DNA from: Haliotis asinina
Lineage: Eukaryota > Mollusca > Gastropoda > Lepetellida > Haliotidae
Assembly: GCF_037392515.1 (NCBI RefSeq)
Contig: NC_090295.1
Span: 20,476,001-20,540,000, forward strand
Length of the DNA stretch: 64,000 bases
Direction of reading: 5' to 3'
A program made the position numbers and the translations under genes. The notes under the pieces are model-generated. The model was not told where the DNA came from. It saw nothing but the letters and a program-made list of their open reading frames with translations, and did no database searches. Numbering within the stretch: the stretch's first letter is position 1; every line of letters begins with the position of its first letter. Of the stretch, positions 10,773-22,746 are shown piece by piece.

Positions 10773-12942
10773 ACCTCTTTACAGCAGACAAGGTCGACGT
10801 CCTGCTTGTTTGTATAGACCAGCATTGTTTGTATAGTTAGCAGTACCATAATTTGCACTTGCACCTCCATCCCTGTATAACCCAAACTAGACTGTAGTAT
10901 AAGTCGTCACCGTGAAGGATTAACAAGAACCGACTACCCGCTGAGCAAGTTTCCATGTGGGATAAAAGGCCAATAGTTCTGACTCTTGTATCAATGGGTG
11001 ACATTACATATTTGCTGACCTCATGCAGGGATTGGGATAGACAACTTTGTCAATGGGTCATTTTCAGGATAGTCTGGCAATTTCTGAATTTAGAACGGGC
11101 CATTGCCTTTGTATCAATAGTAAACTTCAAACTTCCATTTTTTTTATTCTAATGAGCAAAATGGCCCATGACCCATGTCCTTCCCAACTCCAGCATTATG
11201 TGGTTACGAAGAGGGTGATACCACACCAGAAAAAATAAATAAATAAAATGTCTGCTGTCGTCACTAATTGAATCCATGTAAAGAACGACTGGAACAATGC
11301 ATCATGTCCGTGGTTGCCATAGTTACCATTGTCGCAACTAGTTTACAAAAGGCTTCCGAAGGATTCAGGTAAACCTTTGGTAAACCAATATTCATGTTAG
11401 AGGTTGCTACATGCATGACACTGTGATTAAGTACTGTTTCTTAGAACTCATTTCACTGAAAGAGGAATACGTTTATGGAAAGACAACTTCTTAACTGCGG
11501 TATAGATTCGACGTTTCGTTAGATGCTGACACCGTAATCAAGCAAAGGATGCTATCAGCGTCTACCCCGAAACGTCACGTCTATTGCAATACAGATGTTT
11601 TACCATAAATATTGTCTTCATCCTTCCAGTTTCATAGTTTACGTTTTCTGAGGGAATAAATCCAAATCAAATATATTTTGTCTCAAGAAGTTGTATTTTG
11701 AATTTTTCTGATTTCGTTACTTCCAGGTACCCATGAGTAGAACTAACTTCTTACCCGATAGTAAAATCTTTTAGGTGTTCCTTACATTCATGAAAATTCA
11801 CCATATCTTGTTATCTGGTCTGGCTTAATCCATTTTAAGCTGGTACCATTTTGACGTTATCCACTTTGGTGTTTGACTGGGTTTTGGCTTATTTCATACA
11901 CTGCAGTTAAATTTCTTCCAACATGCCAGTGTAAAAGGGATAAATGTGAAAAACAGTGTGCCCCCTTTTCTTCAAAATCCATAAATAGTGATTGATACAA
12001 TTAGCACAGATTTACACAGTGTCTAACTTTATTAATGAACGTATGCACAAAGTTACTGCATCAAATTCTTTGATACGCTGTTCTCACAAAAATACACACA
12101 GTATCTTATGTTTAGGTAACGAAGCCATCTTGATACTGTGTGTCTTCATTTTCCAGAACTGGTTGATCTTATTGCAGTGGAAGAGACCCTACATCAAGGT
12201 GGAAAATTCCTGGTACACGAAGCAGACAAAGACAAAGCTATGCTGTTTGATAAACATAAGGAACTCGGAAAGAGCAGTCACTTGCGACACTTTGCATGAG
12301 AATTTCCTATCGGGAAGGAGACGTACAACCCACATATCCAGTACGAAATATCTAGCAGAGATTGAAATTTCAATGGCATCATAAGGGGAGCCTTCAGTCC
12401 TCCTTAAATTCAAACTGCGATCGTATAATACTGTATTGACCGTCCCATAGTTGTTGCCAAAGATAAGAACTTGTTTCTGAATCTTTAACAGGGCTATTCC
12501 CTCTACCTGAAACTTAGAAAGAAAGATTTAGATCATTTTACAAGAAAACTGACATTTGGTTCGAACCGTTGTTAATTCGTTCCCCAATGATTTGTAAAGG
12601 TGCGCAAGTTAAACCGTTTGAGCCACAGTGCCAATGACAGATGAAGGTAACCATGTTTTTGCTGCATTGTCTGGACGCTGGGGTAGGTGGGGGGTGGGGA
12701 TCATTTCTACAGGAATCGCAGACACGGAGTCGTTCTTTCTGAAAAAGCCCTCTTCCATGTCACCTCAGATATTCAGATATTCTGACAGTGGAGTTATAGG
12801 ATGACGGCACTTATTCTAATGGGGTATATTTCAACGTTCTCAAATCTGGAAAGAGCGTCTTCCAGTCCCGCATTCAGTTCTGGAGATTTACCACTGCAAA
12901 ACGGCAATGCCGATCCTTAACACGTGATAATACCTTTCCAAT
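10773..12942. other. Unique sequence, no gene established
   Basis: Holds only the possible orphan exon at 12158. Other open frames have no recognisable motif. Confidence 0.5.
12158..12299 (+). other. Possible orphan exon or gene fragment
   Basis: After a good acceptor (ttcattttccag) a frame reads LVDLIAVEETLHQGGKFLVH and continues EADKDKAMLFDKHKELGKSS to a TGA at 12297..12299. The charged, helix-like composition differs from the surrounding noise. I do not recognise the family, and no donor or partner exon was found. Confidence 0.25.
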
Positions 12943-12955
12943 ACAGACTGGAGGA

Positions 12956-13220
12956 CACCCTTGAAGGTCCTGGGGTAGAACAGGCCTTCAGCAACCCATG
13001 ATTGCCATAAAAGGTGCCTATGCTTGTCGGAAGAGGCGACTAACGGGATCGGGTGGTCAGGCTTGCTGACTTGGTTGACACGTCATCGGTTCTCAATTGC
13101 GCAGATCGATGCTTATGTTGTTGATCACTGGGTTGTCTGGTCCAGACTCGATTATTTACAGACCATCGCCATATAGCTGGAATATTGCTAAGTGCGGCGT
13201 AAAACTAAACTCACTCACTC
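12956..13220 (+). mobile_element. Family A SINE-like element, near full length, with 13-bp target duplication
   Basis: Runs from 'cacccttgaaggtc' to the (CACT)n tail. The flanks 'acagactggagga' at 12943..12955 and 13221..13233 are identical, a clean 13-bp target-site duplication. This sets the element's limits and supports retroposition. Confidence 0.92.
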
Positions 13221-13844
13221 ACAGACTGGAGGATGGTCATGTCTACTGAACTATTGACTGAGCTCTTCCCATATGGTACTGTTTTAGATCATCCCCACAT
13301 TATTCTTTCTTGTATTGTATTTCTGACATGTAAAGATAGATACGAGTTGCATCCTCAAAGTGATATATATAAGCAAGTGCAGTCTGGTGTGTCAGTCGAT
13401 TGGTACCAAAATGTATCAGCATTGCAATCGTTACGCACGTGCGAACAAACGCACGCCAGCTACTGGACTACAATACCTTACATCAATATGGCATACCATT
13501 CAGGTGAAACTAATGTCTCACAAATAATAATGATATGTTCTTGTATCCGTTGTATGAAGTAGTATTTATGTGCAATCAACTAAACGTGCGACCATGATTG
13601 GTTTATTTTTAACCTGGATCCGCTACCATACAGCTGTTCTCGAACTGGTTGAAAAGGTTTGTATACTACCTTGCCGCACTATGTTGAACAGGGTTACTCA
13701 CTATCAATTCTAACCCGGATCTTCACGGGTCGTGGGGTAAGCACAGTAAGACCGACATTGCCTGGAAAAGCACAACCATCCAAACGCATGTGCGTGAACG
13801 TCACCATTGAGCAATAAGCGAAAATGTAGCATTGTGGTGGCATA

Positions 13845-14015
13845 GTCTGTCATACACACCCTGAAAAAATATATCCAAGTCTAGATTACCACAGTTTCTG
13901 AAAATGAAGAAAGTCTCGGGGTTCCTGTCTATTGTATTTGATGAATAATATTTATGAACCGTTGTTTTTCTTTAAAATGTAATTATCATTTCAGTGACTA
14001 GAGAGCAGTCGTTTG
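13845..14015 (+). mobile_element. Family E dispersed element
   Basis: 'accctgaaaaaatatatcca', 'agtctagattaccacagttt', 'ctgaaaatgaagaaagtctc', 'tcagtgactagagagc'. Confidence 0.78.
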
Positions 14016-14459
14016 GTGTCTGAATCAGTGGTGCAGTGGGCAAGGTGTGAAGCGGATGGTCGGTTGTTTAATCCCGTGGTCGCGTCATACTAAATACTTA
14101 AAAGATGGCTTTCGGCATCAAGGGGACGGTGAGAAGGGATACTGTGTCTTTGCTGGTATTTACACAATATCCCTAAGTGAAACGAACCTTAACCACAAAC
14201 CAAACCATGAGCCCAACGCACTGTCCACGAAATTAGTGATGTTGCTGAGCGCACAAAAGAACGGAATAGACAACTGGAACTGGGAAGAGAAGGGAGTGAT
14301 GAATGAAATATGTGATTGTTTTATGAAATCCCATACGTCTCTAAGAGAGACCAGTCTTTCAACCACTGGGCACTTTGTATGAAATTGCACATCACGGCTG
14401 AGTGGCTTGTCGGCAAAGCTATCGTGACTGACAGACATCAGCGTGACTTCCTGGTCGGC

Positions 14460-15076
14460 CAGGGTCCGGCTTCACAAAGAGATCTTAGCGTCACGATTCC
14501 AACACGTCCAAGTGAGCTATGGCGGCTGTCTATAATGTTCCCCTGACAGCGGGCTTCAGGGTAATCTGCCGTACAGACCCTGAAGTGTATATATCCAAGA
14601 AAGCCCACGCAAGTCTAGAAAATGTGGCAAGTCTAGATTTCCTTAACTTCAGGAAAATGAAGAAAGTCTAAGGGCTCCATTTGATTATATTACTTTTTTT
14701 AACTATGAACGTTTTATCAGTGAAATATGTTCGTTTCAGAGACTAGCTGTTAGTATCGCGTCAGGGTTATGATTTCCTTGTCAGCAAGAGTCTGACTCTA
14801 CAACGCGATCTTTACGTTACGACTCTCATGACTTCAGCAGGTCCTCCTGAGCGATGGCGGTTGTTTGTATGTGCGGTGGACAGGCACCTGCGATTTAACT
14901 CCATGGTGTCAATGAGTCCGGCTTCACAAAGCGATCTTAGTGTTAACTCCAAAACACGCACGCGAGCTATGGCCGTTGTTTATATGTTTGACTAACGGGA
15001 ATCACCGATGTGACTTAATGGTCAGCCTGGGCCCTGCTTCACAAACCGACCTTAGCATTACCACTATCATGACTCG
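14460..15076. repeat. Cluster of worn 'ttcacaaagcgatcttag' repeats
   Basis: Related segments at 14466, 14790, 14927 and 15030 share 'cttcacaaag(c/a)gatcttagcg' and, in three of them, 'gagc(t)atggc(g)gttgtttata'. They surround the family E copy at 14569..14765. The ends resemble the MITE at 63.3 kb and may be broken foldback elements. Confidence 0.55.
14569..14765 (+). mobile_element. Family E dispersed element
   Basis: Starts 'gtacagaccctgaagtgtat' and ends 'gtttcagagactagctgtta'. It serves as the reference copy here. Confidence 0.85.
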
Positions 15077-15077
15077 T

Positions 15078-15275
15078 CAAGGTGCGGGTTAGAATACAGG
15101 TCTTCAATAACCCTTGCCTGTCGTAAGAGGCGAATGACGAGATCGGGTGGTCAGGCTCGCTGGCTTTTGCACAGGTCGATGTTCATGCTGTTGATCACAG
15201 GATTACAGAACGCCGCCATAGAGCTGGAATATTGCTGGGTGCGGCGTAAACCTAAACTCACTACAGTAACTCACC
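15078..15275 (+). mobile_element. Family A element with internal deletions
   Basis: 'gtaagaggcgaatgacgaga', 'gtggtcaggctcgctgg', 'agagctggaatattgctggg', 'tgcggcgtaaac'. A minus-oriented family A fragment follows at about 15312..15395 ('cgagcctggaccagataatc'). Confidence 0.82.
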
Positions 15276-15439
15276 CATCATGACATCACGTGAGTTATGG
15301 AGGTGTCCTGTTTATAATCGAGCCTGGACCAGATAATCCAGTGACAGATTGTCGATCCAATACGATGACATGCATCAAACAAGTCAGCAGGCATGTTGCC
15401 AGTGCCTTGGTGGTCCTATTCCAAACTTGAGTATTGCCA

Positions 15440-15600
15440 AGCCGTCATTTAGATGAACTCTAGTGTTTAGTTTCTGAATATATATAATTTTGATGGTAAC
15501 TAACTAACCCATATAAATGGAATACGAGCCCTAGTGAGACAAGAGATTCAGAGCCTGTGAAATCTAGACTTGCTACATTTAAGGCTTCAGCATTGCAGCG
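15440..15600 (-). mobile_element. Family E element, diverged subtype
   Basis: 'gtttctgaatatatataatt', 'cctgtgaaatctagacttgc'. It matches 23925..24290 better than 14569..14765. Confidence 0.65.
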
Positions 15601-17710
15601 AGGGATTGGCCGTAGGGAAAATAATGATTCAGGGCTTGTGAGGCAGACTAGCTGAACTATTGCAGATTGCAGCGTTAAACATCAAACAACAGACGCGCGC
15701 CTCGTTAACCAAGTGGGATAATTAGTTCACTTGTTCAAGTCACATATAAACTCATGCTAAACACAACCAGTGCAGATGTTTCAACTCAGTGTAACTATTC
15801 CCATTACAAAAGAGGTACTTTGCTTTATTTCCTGCACACATCAGTAATTTTGAACTCGCACTCATACTTTATACGATAACTAGACGCCAAACCATAACAC
15901 GACAAAAACTATAATCTCTGCCACGGAATGATCTGTTATTTCAAAAGAAAACTCCAGCACAGGGATACGTTTGAAGAAGATTAAGAACCTTTTTCGCAAC
16001 GTTGCGTCATCTTTTTCAAACGTATTTATGTCAAACGTCAATGTGCCCACCTTGTAAAACCCTTTCTGATTCAATTGAGAAGAAAAAACAGAAAAAAAGG
16101 AGAAATGTATAGTTTTGAAATGGTTAGATGCTCTGGCTTTCAGTGTGGATCCCGAGCAACCTAGAACGATGGGAATATTGACAGCGTCAGCAGACGAGAA
16201 GCGTTCTGCCATCAGCCAGTGGAGCCTGAAGAGGCTAAATGAAGCTGAACGTGGGCACAATGAGAAAATTAATGGCATCCATTGTGGAAGTTGAAAAGGT
16301 TCAGAGTAAACCCACACATCTATGGCAGGGCATCAGGTTACCAAACTACCAGAACCTTGCCGATTCAATCACCACTCTTGAAATGCCGCCATTTTTCACT
16401 TCAATCCGCCCATGACGGTTCCGTTTGAGGTCCTCCCGACTGATAGCAAGTTGTCACGAATATCGGATACATTACGCTCTGTCTAACGAAGACTCAAAGT
16501 AAAACTATTCTTGAACGAACCCGAGCTTGGCTATGCATGACGTGCTGAGATTTAGCATGACTGACGTTACAGAAGCAATTGTTAGCCCCACAGCCACAGA
16601 CATTGTATGCTTGTCGAATTTCAGTGACACAAAAGACAAATATTTGTGATAAAAAAGAACATGCTTCAATACCGACATAGCTATATTTGTTGAGACATGA
16701 GGTGGGATGGTCATGCGATACAGACACAGTCCGTCATTGGCACAAAACGTGGAAACCATCCACCCGTCTCGAGTCCCTGCAGGTATGTGATAACCTGTGC
16801 TGGTGTAGTATAGTGGGTGGAGGGTATGGCGAGTTGGAGGGGTTGGGAAAGGGTGTATTTTCGAGGTGGAGGTGGGGTGGTCATACCTTGGTTAATCATG
16901 GCAAACGGAAAACCATTGTAGGTGCCACTTAATAAACTGACCTAGAAACGAAAGTACACACTTTGGGCTCGTTTCATAAAACAAAAATAAAAATGCCAAA
17001 AAAATCATCGTAAATTGTTTGAAAAGTCTTTGGATCGTGATTTCTAGGTAGTAAATATTGCAACGTTGCCATCCATCACGTAGCCAGAGTCGTACTTTCC
17101 AAACTCAACGTGGGCGATCCAGTCGATTTTGACGGGTAAATGACATGCCCCAAAATGGTCGACAAGCCCGGATGGCCACAGGACACTCGGTTAGGCAGTA
17201 AACCAAATTTGCTGATGGTGATCACTTTGGTCAACTGGTTGCGCAGATAGTCAATGGCGGTCATCTTGCAGGATATTCTCTTCTTCGCAGGATATTCTCT
17301 AAGTAACAAATGGACCTGGGCGTAAGTGTCATACATAAAAATTAACTTGCGACTGTCTTAGCGCTAAGAGAGCTTCGAAAATCTAGGCCCAGTGATATAG
17401 ACTTGCTTCAGTTAGGGCTCGTTCAGCAATACGTACCAGAAAAATGGCCCACTCCCTATCAGCGACTTTCCAGTGGACCATTCTTGTTACGCTGCTAATA
17501 ATTTGGAATTTTGATTTGTGCCTTTAACATGCAAACCACAAACACGCTCATTGTTTTATCCTGGTTGCGTGAATGTACGATACAACCGAATCATGGTTTT
17601 GTTCATGATATACCGGCGGTGATAATTTTAAAGATGATTTTTATTTTTAAAAAAACATATACGTTTCAGTGCCCCGTACAAACAAAAACAAACAAACACA
17701 AAAAGCGGGT
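15601..17710. other. Unique sequence upstream of the esterase pseudogene
   Basis: Open frames on the minus strand at 15880..16317 and 17076..17336 match nothing I know. The latter, with a one-base shift, would continue WIAHVEFGKYDSGYVMDG to a stop near 17058, so a decayed gene fragment is possible. 'ctgcag|gtatgtg' at 16782 is a good donor sequence without supporting exon evidence. Confidence 0.4.
17345..17390. repeat. Single end of a foldback-type element
   Basis: 'cttagcgctaagagagcttc' + 'gaaaatctaggccc' looks like the end of a widespread molluscan MITE type. No convincing partner end was found nearby. Confidence 0.4.
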
Positions 17711-18333
17711 TTTCCTCGTTCTCATGGGCTCACACAAGAGACTCTTTCAACACAACTAGCTCATAAGGTAAACTGTATCTCCCAGAGTGACTCCACATCC
17801 ATGATCGCCTGTCTGAGGACCGTGTCTGCCGAGAGCCTGTCTGTAGGATCACCTCCAATATGAAAAGAACCCGTCACAGCATTAGCCGAGTTATATTTGT
17901 AACTACTATTGCTGGGATATTTGTCAAAGACGAGCCACTGGTTCTTATGAACCCACCAAATTTCCAGGAACATATGGATGTGGGGAGAGTTTTGTCGCAT
18001 CCATTCAAACTCTGGACATCATGGTGTCGATATGCAATGGAGGGCGTTCCTAGTGAAATACAAAAGCAGTTGATAATAACCAAACATGATCCTAAGAACA
18101 AGGTGTCAATAGTACCTTCATTCTAGAGCTTCTGCAGGTTTACTTCGGAGCTTTGTCCTCTAGCGTGACACATCCCATGGCTAATGTGTATATCAACTCT
18201 CAAAGTCGTACTGTTAATCGTCAGACTGAAATAAACATTAATTATCACATGCCATGTTCCTTGCGAGGACCCTTTGAAAACTGACCAGAAGCTTCATAGT
18301 TAGGGAAGAAGACCATGCATGTGCTTGACCATA
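17711..18333 (+). pseudogene. Truncated carboxylesterase pseudogene, tandem relative of the intact gene
   Basis: This stretch aligns by eye with 19226..19870 of the intact gene. It shares the 'ctcatgggctcacacaag' run, the peptide stretch KVNC.SQSDS.SMIACLRTV (17768..17824), FVKDEPLVLMN (about 17921..17953) and 'gtttacttcggagc' near 18138. Reading switches frame near 17860 and stops occur at 17861..17863 and 18124..18126. The catalytic Ser segment, the signal peptide and everything before residue about 232 are missing. The His region is also absent; homology fades at 'tgcttgaccat' near 18333. It is a dead partial duplicate that ends about 200 bp before the intact gene's start. Whether it arose by unequal crossover or by later deletion cannot be told from one copy. 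Confidence 0.8.
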
Positions 18334-18453
18334 GGCAAGCTTTTTATTTCGAGATTATTGCAAGCATTTACTGTCATTTGTGAACATGTGAACTGTACAA
18401 GATGTTGGCACATTTTGCATTTCAGATAAGGGAAGGGTATCTTGTATTACAAC

Positions 18454-18461
18454 TATTTATA
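18454..18461 (+). promoter_or_regulatory. TATA-like box of the carboxylesterase gene
   Basis: TATTTATA lies 72 bp before the esterase start codon, which would leave a short 5' leader if transcription starts about 25-30 bp downstream. This rests on motif and position only; no initiator was identified. Confidence 0.4.
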
Positions 18462-18532
18462 CCGGTATACCCATGTGACTGACACACAATATAACCCGAC
18501 CTTTAAGATTCGCCATTCTTCAAACCAACGCA

Positions 18533-21500
18533 ATGGTTCTAGTCGGGATTTTCACCTTGCTGTTCACCTTGCAGCAGCTGAACGCCCTGCCTGTCATTGA
18601 CGCCCCATGGGGTGTAGTTGAGGGGACCACTAACGCCACCGAGGACTGGACTTCTTACCATGCATTTTTGGGAATACCGTACGCACTACCTCCTGCAGGG
18701 AGTAGACGGTGGGAGCGACCGCAGCCACATCCTGGGTTTAATCATACATTTCAAGCCTTCACGTATAGTCCAGCGTGCCTTCAGGTTCTCGACATTTTGG
18801 GCTTTGATGGCGTCACTGGCGACGAGGATTGTTTAACACTGAATGTATTCACTCCAGCCTCAATTACGGAAACCAGCAACATTCCTGTCATTGTCTGGAT
18901 ACATGGAGGGGGATTCATTTTCGGAGACGCTTTCACCTATGACCCTTCACAGATCGTTGCCCATGGTCAGGTCATAGTAGTGACCATCCAATATCGTTTG
19001 GGCCCGCTAGGGTTCCTCAGCACAAAGGACAACGCGTCAGCGGGAAACTATGGCCTCTGGGACCAACATCTTGCTCTGCAATGGGTGAAGAAAAACATTG
19101 CATCTTTTGGCGGGGACATCAACAGCATAACACTCATGGGAGAATCAGCAGGATCCGCTAGTGTAGCATTCCAGGCCTTGTACCCAGGGTCGAAGGGTTT
19201 GTTCCAGAGGATAATCATGCAGAGTGGGTCTGTCACGTCCTCATGGGCTCACACAAGAAACTCTTTGAAACATGCCAGACAACTGGCCCAGAAAGTAAAC
19301 TGTTCCTCTCAAAGCGATTCCGCATCCATGATCGCCTGTCTGAGGACTGTCCCGGCCACGATGTTGACCTCCTCATCTTGGCCAATGTCAACCGTACCTG
19401 CCACATCATTAGTTGATTCATATTTTGTACCGACTGTTGATGGGGTGTTTGTCAAGGACGACCCGCTGGTTTTGATGAACTCCCTAAGTTTCCTGGAACA
19501 GGTGGGACTTCATAATCTGGACTGCATGGTGTCAGTTGTTAGCAATGAAGGGTCTCTCTTCAGGACTATTGCAGGAGCAACTGATAGAAAGCTGCATTCA
19601 TCATTATCCTCACCAGTTCAGAACATGACATTCTACAAGAACACCTTCATCCCAGATCTTCTGCAAGTCTATTTCGGAGCATCCTCCTCTGACATGACAC
19701 AAGCTGTGGCTAATGTGTATGCCCCCAATCAAAGCCATACCGTTAACATTCAAGAAGAAATGAACACTCTTGGTGATGCTGGAATGGTTGCCCCCGTGAC
19801 CGTCTTTGCCAGGGCACATGCAAAGCTGACCAGCAGCTTGAAAACGGGGAAGAAGACCTACATGTATCTGTTTGACCACGTCCCATCCATTTTTGGCCGT
19901 CACGGCAAAGGGATGGATCATGCTGAAGACCTCCTGTACACATTTGGTCTCAACAAGGCCTACCTGGCTACATTGGCAAAAGCGTACTCTATCAGTTTAT
20001 CAGATCCAGACCAAGCCGATGAGAAGCTTGCCCAAATATTAATGGGACTCCTGACTGGTTTCGCAAGATACAGGTATGTTTGTCAAATCGACGTTTTTAA
20101 GAAATGCTTTAATTTGGATTGTGGATTTGTGTTTGTATGTGTCAGGGTTTTGGGAAGAGAAATCATTTTTAGGTGTATGCTGTTTTACGCCATTGTTTCA
20201 TGATCTGCGTTATATAGGTATTGAGTCGTTTTCTTTCTGCTTATGAACGCGTATTTTCAAACATCCTTCGTGTCTTGTCACTTAGTAAAAACCGCGAGTT
20301 TTTTGCCACGCCCTTTCGGGTCACCTACTGCTGTCAACATTGTGAATGTTACAAGGTTTACCAAGCAAAATCAAAATTAGTATGGTAATTTCTGAGCAGA
20401 GACAATAACATTTACCTATTCTCGCCATGTAATTAATTCTAAATAAAATAGTTGGATATGTCAAAAGGATGGCACATTTTTGTCGGTATCACGATGCATA
20501 TGGTGTTGTTTGTTTACCGCCGTTGCCATGATCGTTCCTGTTCGTCCAATCGGTGATGTAACATTGATATTGGTTTTGTTTATAATTATTTTAGCCGAAA
20601 GTTAATTTTTAAAAGATGGGAAACTTATGAGCTTTCATTTCGTCAAAGAATAAAAATATTGATCAACCTATAAAAAAATATTTCATTATGAAGAAAATGT
20701 TAGACTGGGTACTACTCCGCGTGATGTGCTTGAAGTCAACAATAGCCGTTATTTTCGACTGCGCGCCGAGAAATTTGGCGATCTCATTTTCAATTCGCTG
20801 GCATTTCATTTTAAGATACATAAACGTATTGAAGGTGAGAATTAGAACATTCCATACATAATTCATATGACACGTAAATCAGACTCGTTGAATAATTATT
20901 GCAAGTTTTATTTGGAGATGTCATTATCCTGCACTCCTGTCGAATGGATTCGACAGTAGCATTGAGAGGATTAAGTGTATATTGTTTTATGCCATTGTGG
21001 GCACAGTTCCTGCCTGTTCGTAATCAGGTATGAGCAAGAATGGACTGGTCCTCTTTCAGTGAAGGCATTTAGGCTCGTCCTTAATGGTTGTGCCACCATC
21101 TCAGAAGGAAGCCCGAGTTCTCCTTTTATCTTGCAGTCAAGCGTTAGCCGCATTTCTCTGGAATTGCGTTGATCGATGCTAATGCTGTTGATCACTGGAT
21201 TGTCTGGCCCAGATACGATTGTTTACAGACGGCCGATATATAGAATATTGCTGAGTACGGTGTAAAAACAAAAACAAACAAACAAACAAACAATTTGATT
21301 TAGAACGCATAAATATTTAATGGAAATGTTTCATCATTACGACGATAAGAAGGGGCTCAGAACGTGCAAGCATGATTAATTGTTTACTTGTTTGTTTGTT
21401 TATTCTGTTCGTGTTGTTATTAAACGTCACATTCAGCAACATTCCAGCTATAAGGTGGCTGCCTGTAAATTATTCAGTCAGACAGAACGATCAATACAAG

Positions 21501-22362
21501 CCCAAGTCCCGATCCGGTTCGTCACCTATTTCGTCCCCTCTGTCGAACGGAGGTTTCATGACGTAGTCTGTCCCGGTATGCCCGGGGTTTTGGGTGGGGC
21601 GTGACACGTGGCCTCCACCATGAGAGTACTTCCCACGTGGCGTATGCTGCATCTATAGGTCAATGCAGTCATACTGACCGATCAGGGATTATATCAGAAC
21701 GTGATTCTTGCATATTTGTGGCCAATTAAATGTTCCGCTCAAGGCCACCTAACCACCAACGCAACCCTACAACCAAGAGGATGGGCAAAGTGAAAACATC
21801 GTAAACATCATAGACTTTCAGAATCAACGAAACATTCCGGAACTCACACTGTACTATGTTGATCTGTTTGTACCTAATGCTTCCTTGGTCAACAGGCAAA
21901 ATTCATTTGACAAATTGAAAATAAAATACTTTGGAACCACGTATTACATAAAAAGAACCGCTGCGTAATTACGTACAACAACGAAGAATGTTCCAATGAT
22001 CAAGATGCTTTGTCTTGATATTATTTTTGAGAATATTACTGTTTGTGTGTCATTAGCAAAATGATAAAATGTACAGGTTTTGTAGCTCACCTGCAAGTTG
22101 TGAAGTATTTTAAATGACCTGGGGGCTGTCTCTACATTACAGTGATCCCAACAGCGCTGTTGCCTTTGACCTGCACCAGACTTGGCCTCAGTTCACGGAG
22201 TCAGGGGAACAGTATCTGCTTCTTAGTACCAACATGTCCGTCAAGTCCAAACCCTACAAGGACAGAGTCGCCTTGTGGACGCAGAAACTGCCGCGTCTCG
22301 TACAAGCTGCAAAGCACCTGCCTCACACCACGAAGGACCCTAAGACTCCGATCATCGGATAG
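18533..22362 (+). CDS. Secreted type-B carboxylesterase (cholinesterase-like fold), two exons
   Basis: The coding sequence joins 18533..20073 and 22143..22362 (586 residues). The donor is CAG|GTATGT and the acceptor is TTACAG; the junction codon is AG|T (Ser514). Residues 1-18 form a hydrophobic signal peptide, so the enzyme is probably secreted. It should hydrolyse carboxylic esters. The oxyanion-hole motif HGGGF is at 124-128, the nucleophile elbow GESAG puts Ser at 205, the acid Glu339 sits in SNEGS, and the base His463 sits in GMDHAEDL. The EDCLTLNV signature is at 98-105. Cys82-Cys100 and Cys257-Cys269 match the usual disulfides. NxS/T sites occur at 34, 70, 167, 256, 364 and 399. No Trp lies between Cys82 and Cys100, where acetylcholinesterase has its choline-binding Trp, so a general carboxylesterase is more likely. 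No GPI or membrane tail follows the WPQFT-EQYLLL C-terminal region. The length is normal for the family. The ATG has G at -3 and +4. The substrate cannot be told from sequence. Confidence 0.92.
21160..21275 (+). mobile_element. Family A fragment in the esterase intron
   Basis: 'gttgatcactggattgtctg' and 'gaatattgctgagtacggtg'; 5' truncated. It ends in an (AAAC)n stretch instead of (CACT)n. Confidence 0.75.
21420..21490 (-). mobile_element. Short family A fragment in the esterase intron
   Basis: 'acattcagcaacattccagc', 'ggtggctgcctgtaaattat'. Worn. Confidence 0.5.
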
Positions 22363-22400
22363 ATATGTAACATATTAGGACTGCCCGAATATGTTTCCGA

Positions 22401-22406
22401 ATTAAA
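22401..22406 (+). terminator. Polyadenylation signal of the carboxylesterase gene
   Basis: ATTAAA, the commonest variant poly(A) signal, lies 39 bp after the TAG stop and is followed by a T/G-rich stretch (tggtattatttgtcctgtct), as expected for a cleavage site. Confidence 0.5.
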
Positions 22407-22469
22407 GAACTGGTATTATTTGTCCTGTCTCGAAATGTGTGAGTGAGTTTATTGACTGTCTGGTTTCTT

Positions 22470-22640
22470 TGATCCTGAAACAGTGGGGGTCTACGGTTTC
22501 TTTGTGCAGAAGAGAATCTGGTCCCCTGGGTGTGTAACGAATGTATTATCATGGGTTCGAATCCCGGTCTCTGATTATGTCTGTTGGTTTGCAGGGCCAG
22601 TCCCACCATGGGTTCACCACAGTAAACGTCAAACGTCATA
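22470..22640 (+). mobile_element. Second tRNA-like repeat (family C), copy 1
   Basis: 'attatcatgggttcgaatcc' includes a perfect B box (GGTTCGAATCC), followed by 'ggtctctgattatgtctgtt'. It resembles 61925..62060 but not families A or B. Confidence 0.5.
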
Positions 22641-22746
22641 CTTCAAGGGTCAAAGTCACGTTTTGCTGTGATATAACTGAAGCTTTGAAGCTTTTGGACT
22701 AACGGAATGTCTGCTCTTCCACTATGTGCAATACCAAGAAACGATA

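Larger units (their letters stand above)
20074..22142 (+). other. Intron of the carboxylesterase gene
   Basis: A 2069-bp phase-2 intron, GTATGT...TTACAG. It holds two truncated family A fragments (21160..21275 and 21420..21490) and no recognisable coding exon. Reading through the donor gives about 42 unrelated residues before a stop, which supports real splicing, because exon 2 restores the conserved C-terminus. Confidence 0.85.

Noticed and set aside
15880..16317. 145-codon minus-strand frame
   Set aside because: No motif, signal peptide or homologue I recognise; kept only as an unannotated stretch.
18618..18836. Second frame inside the esterase exon, and several minus-strand frames between 19048 and 19943
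   Set aside because: Shadow frames of the esterase coding sequence.
20074..20203. Esterase reading on past the donor for about 42 more residues as an unspliced C-terminus
   Set aside because: The read-through has no family similarity, while splicing to 22143 restores the conserved C-terminal segment.
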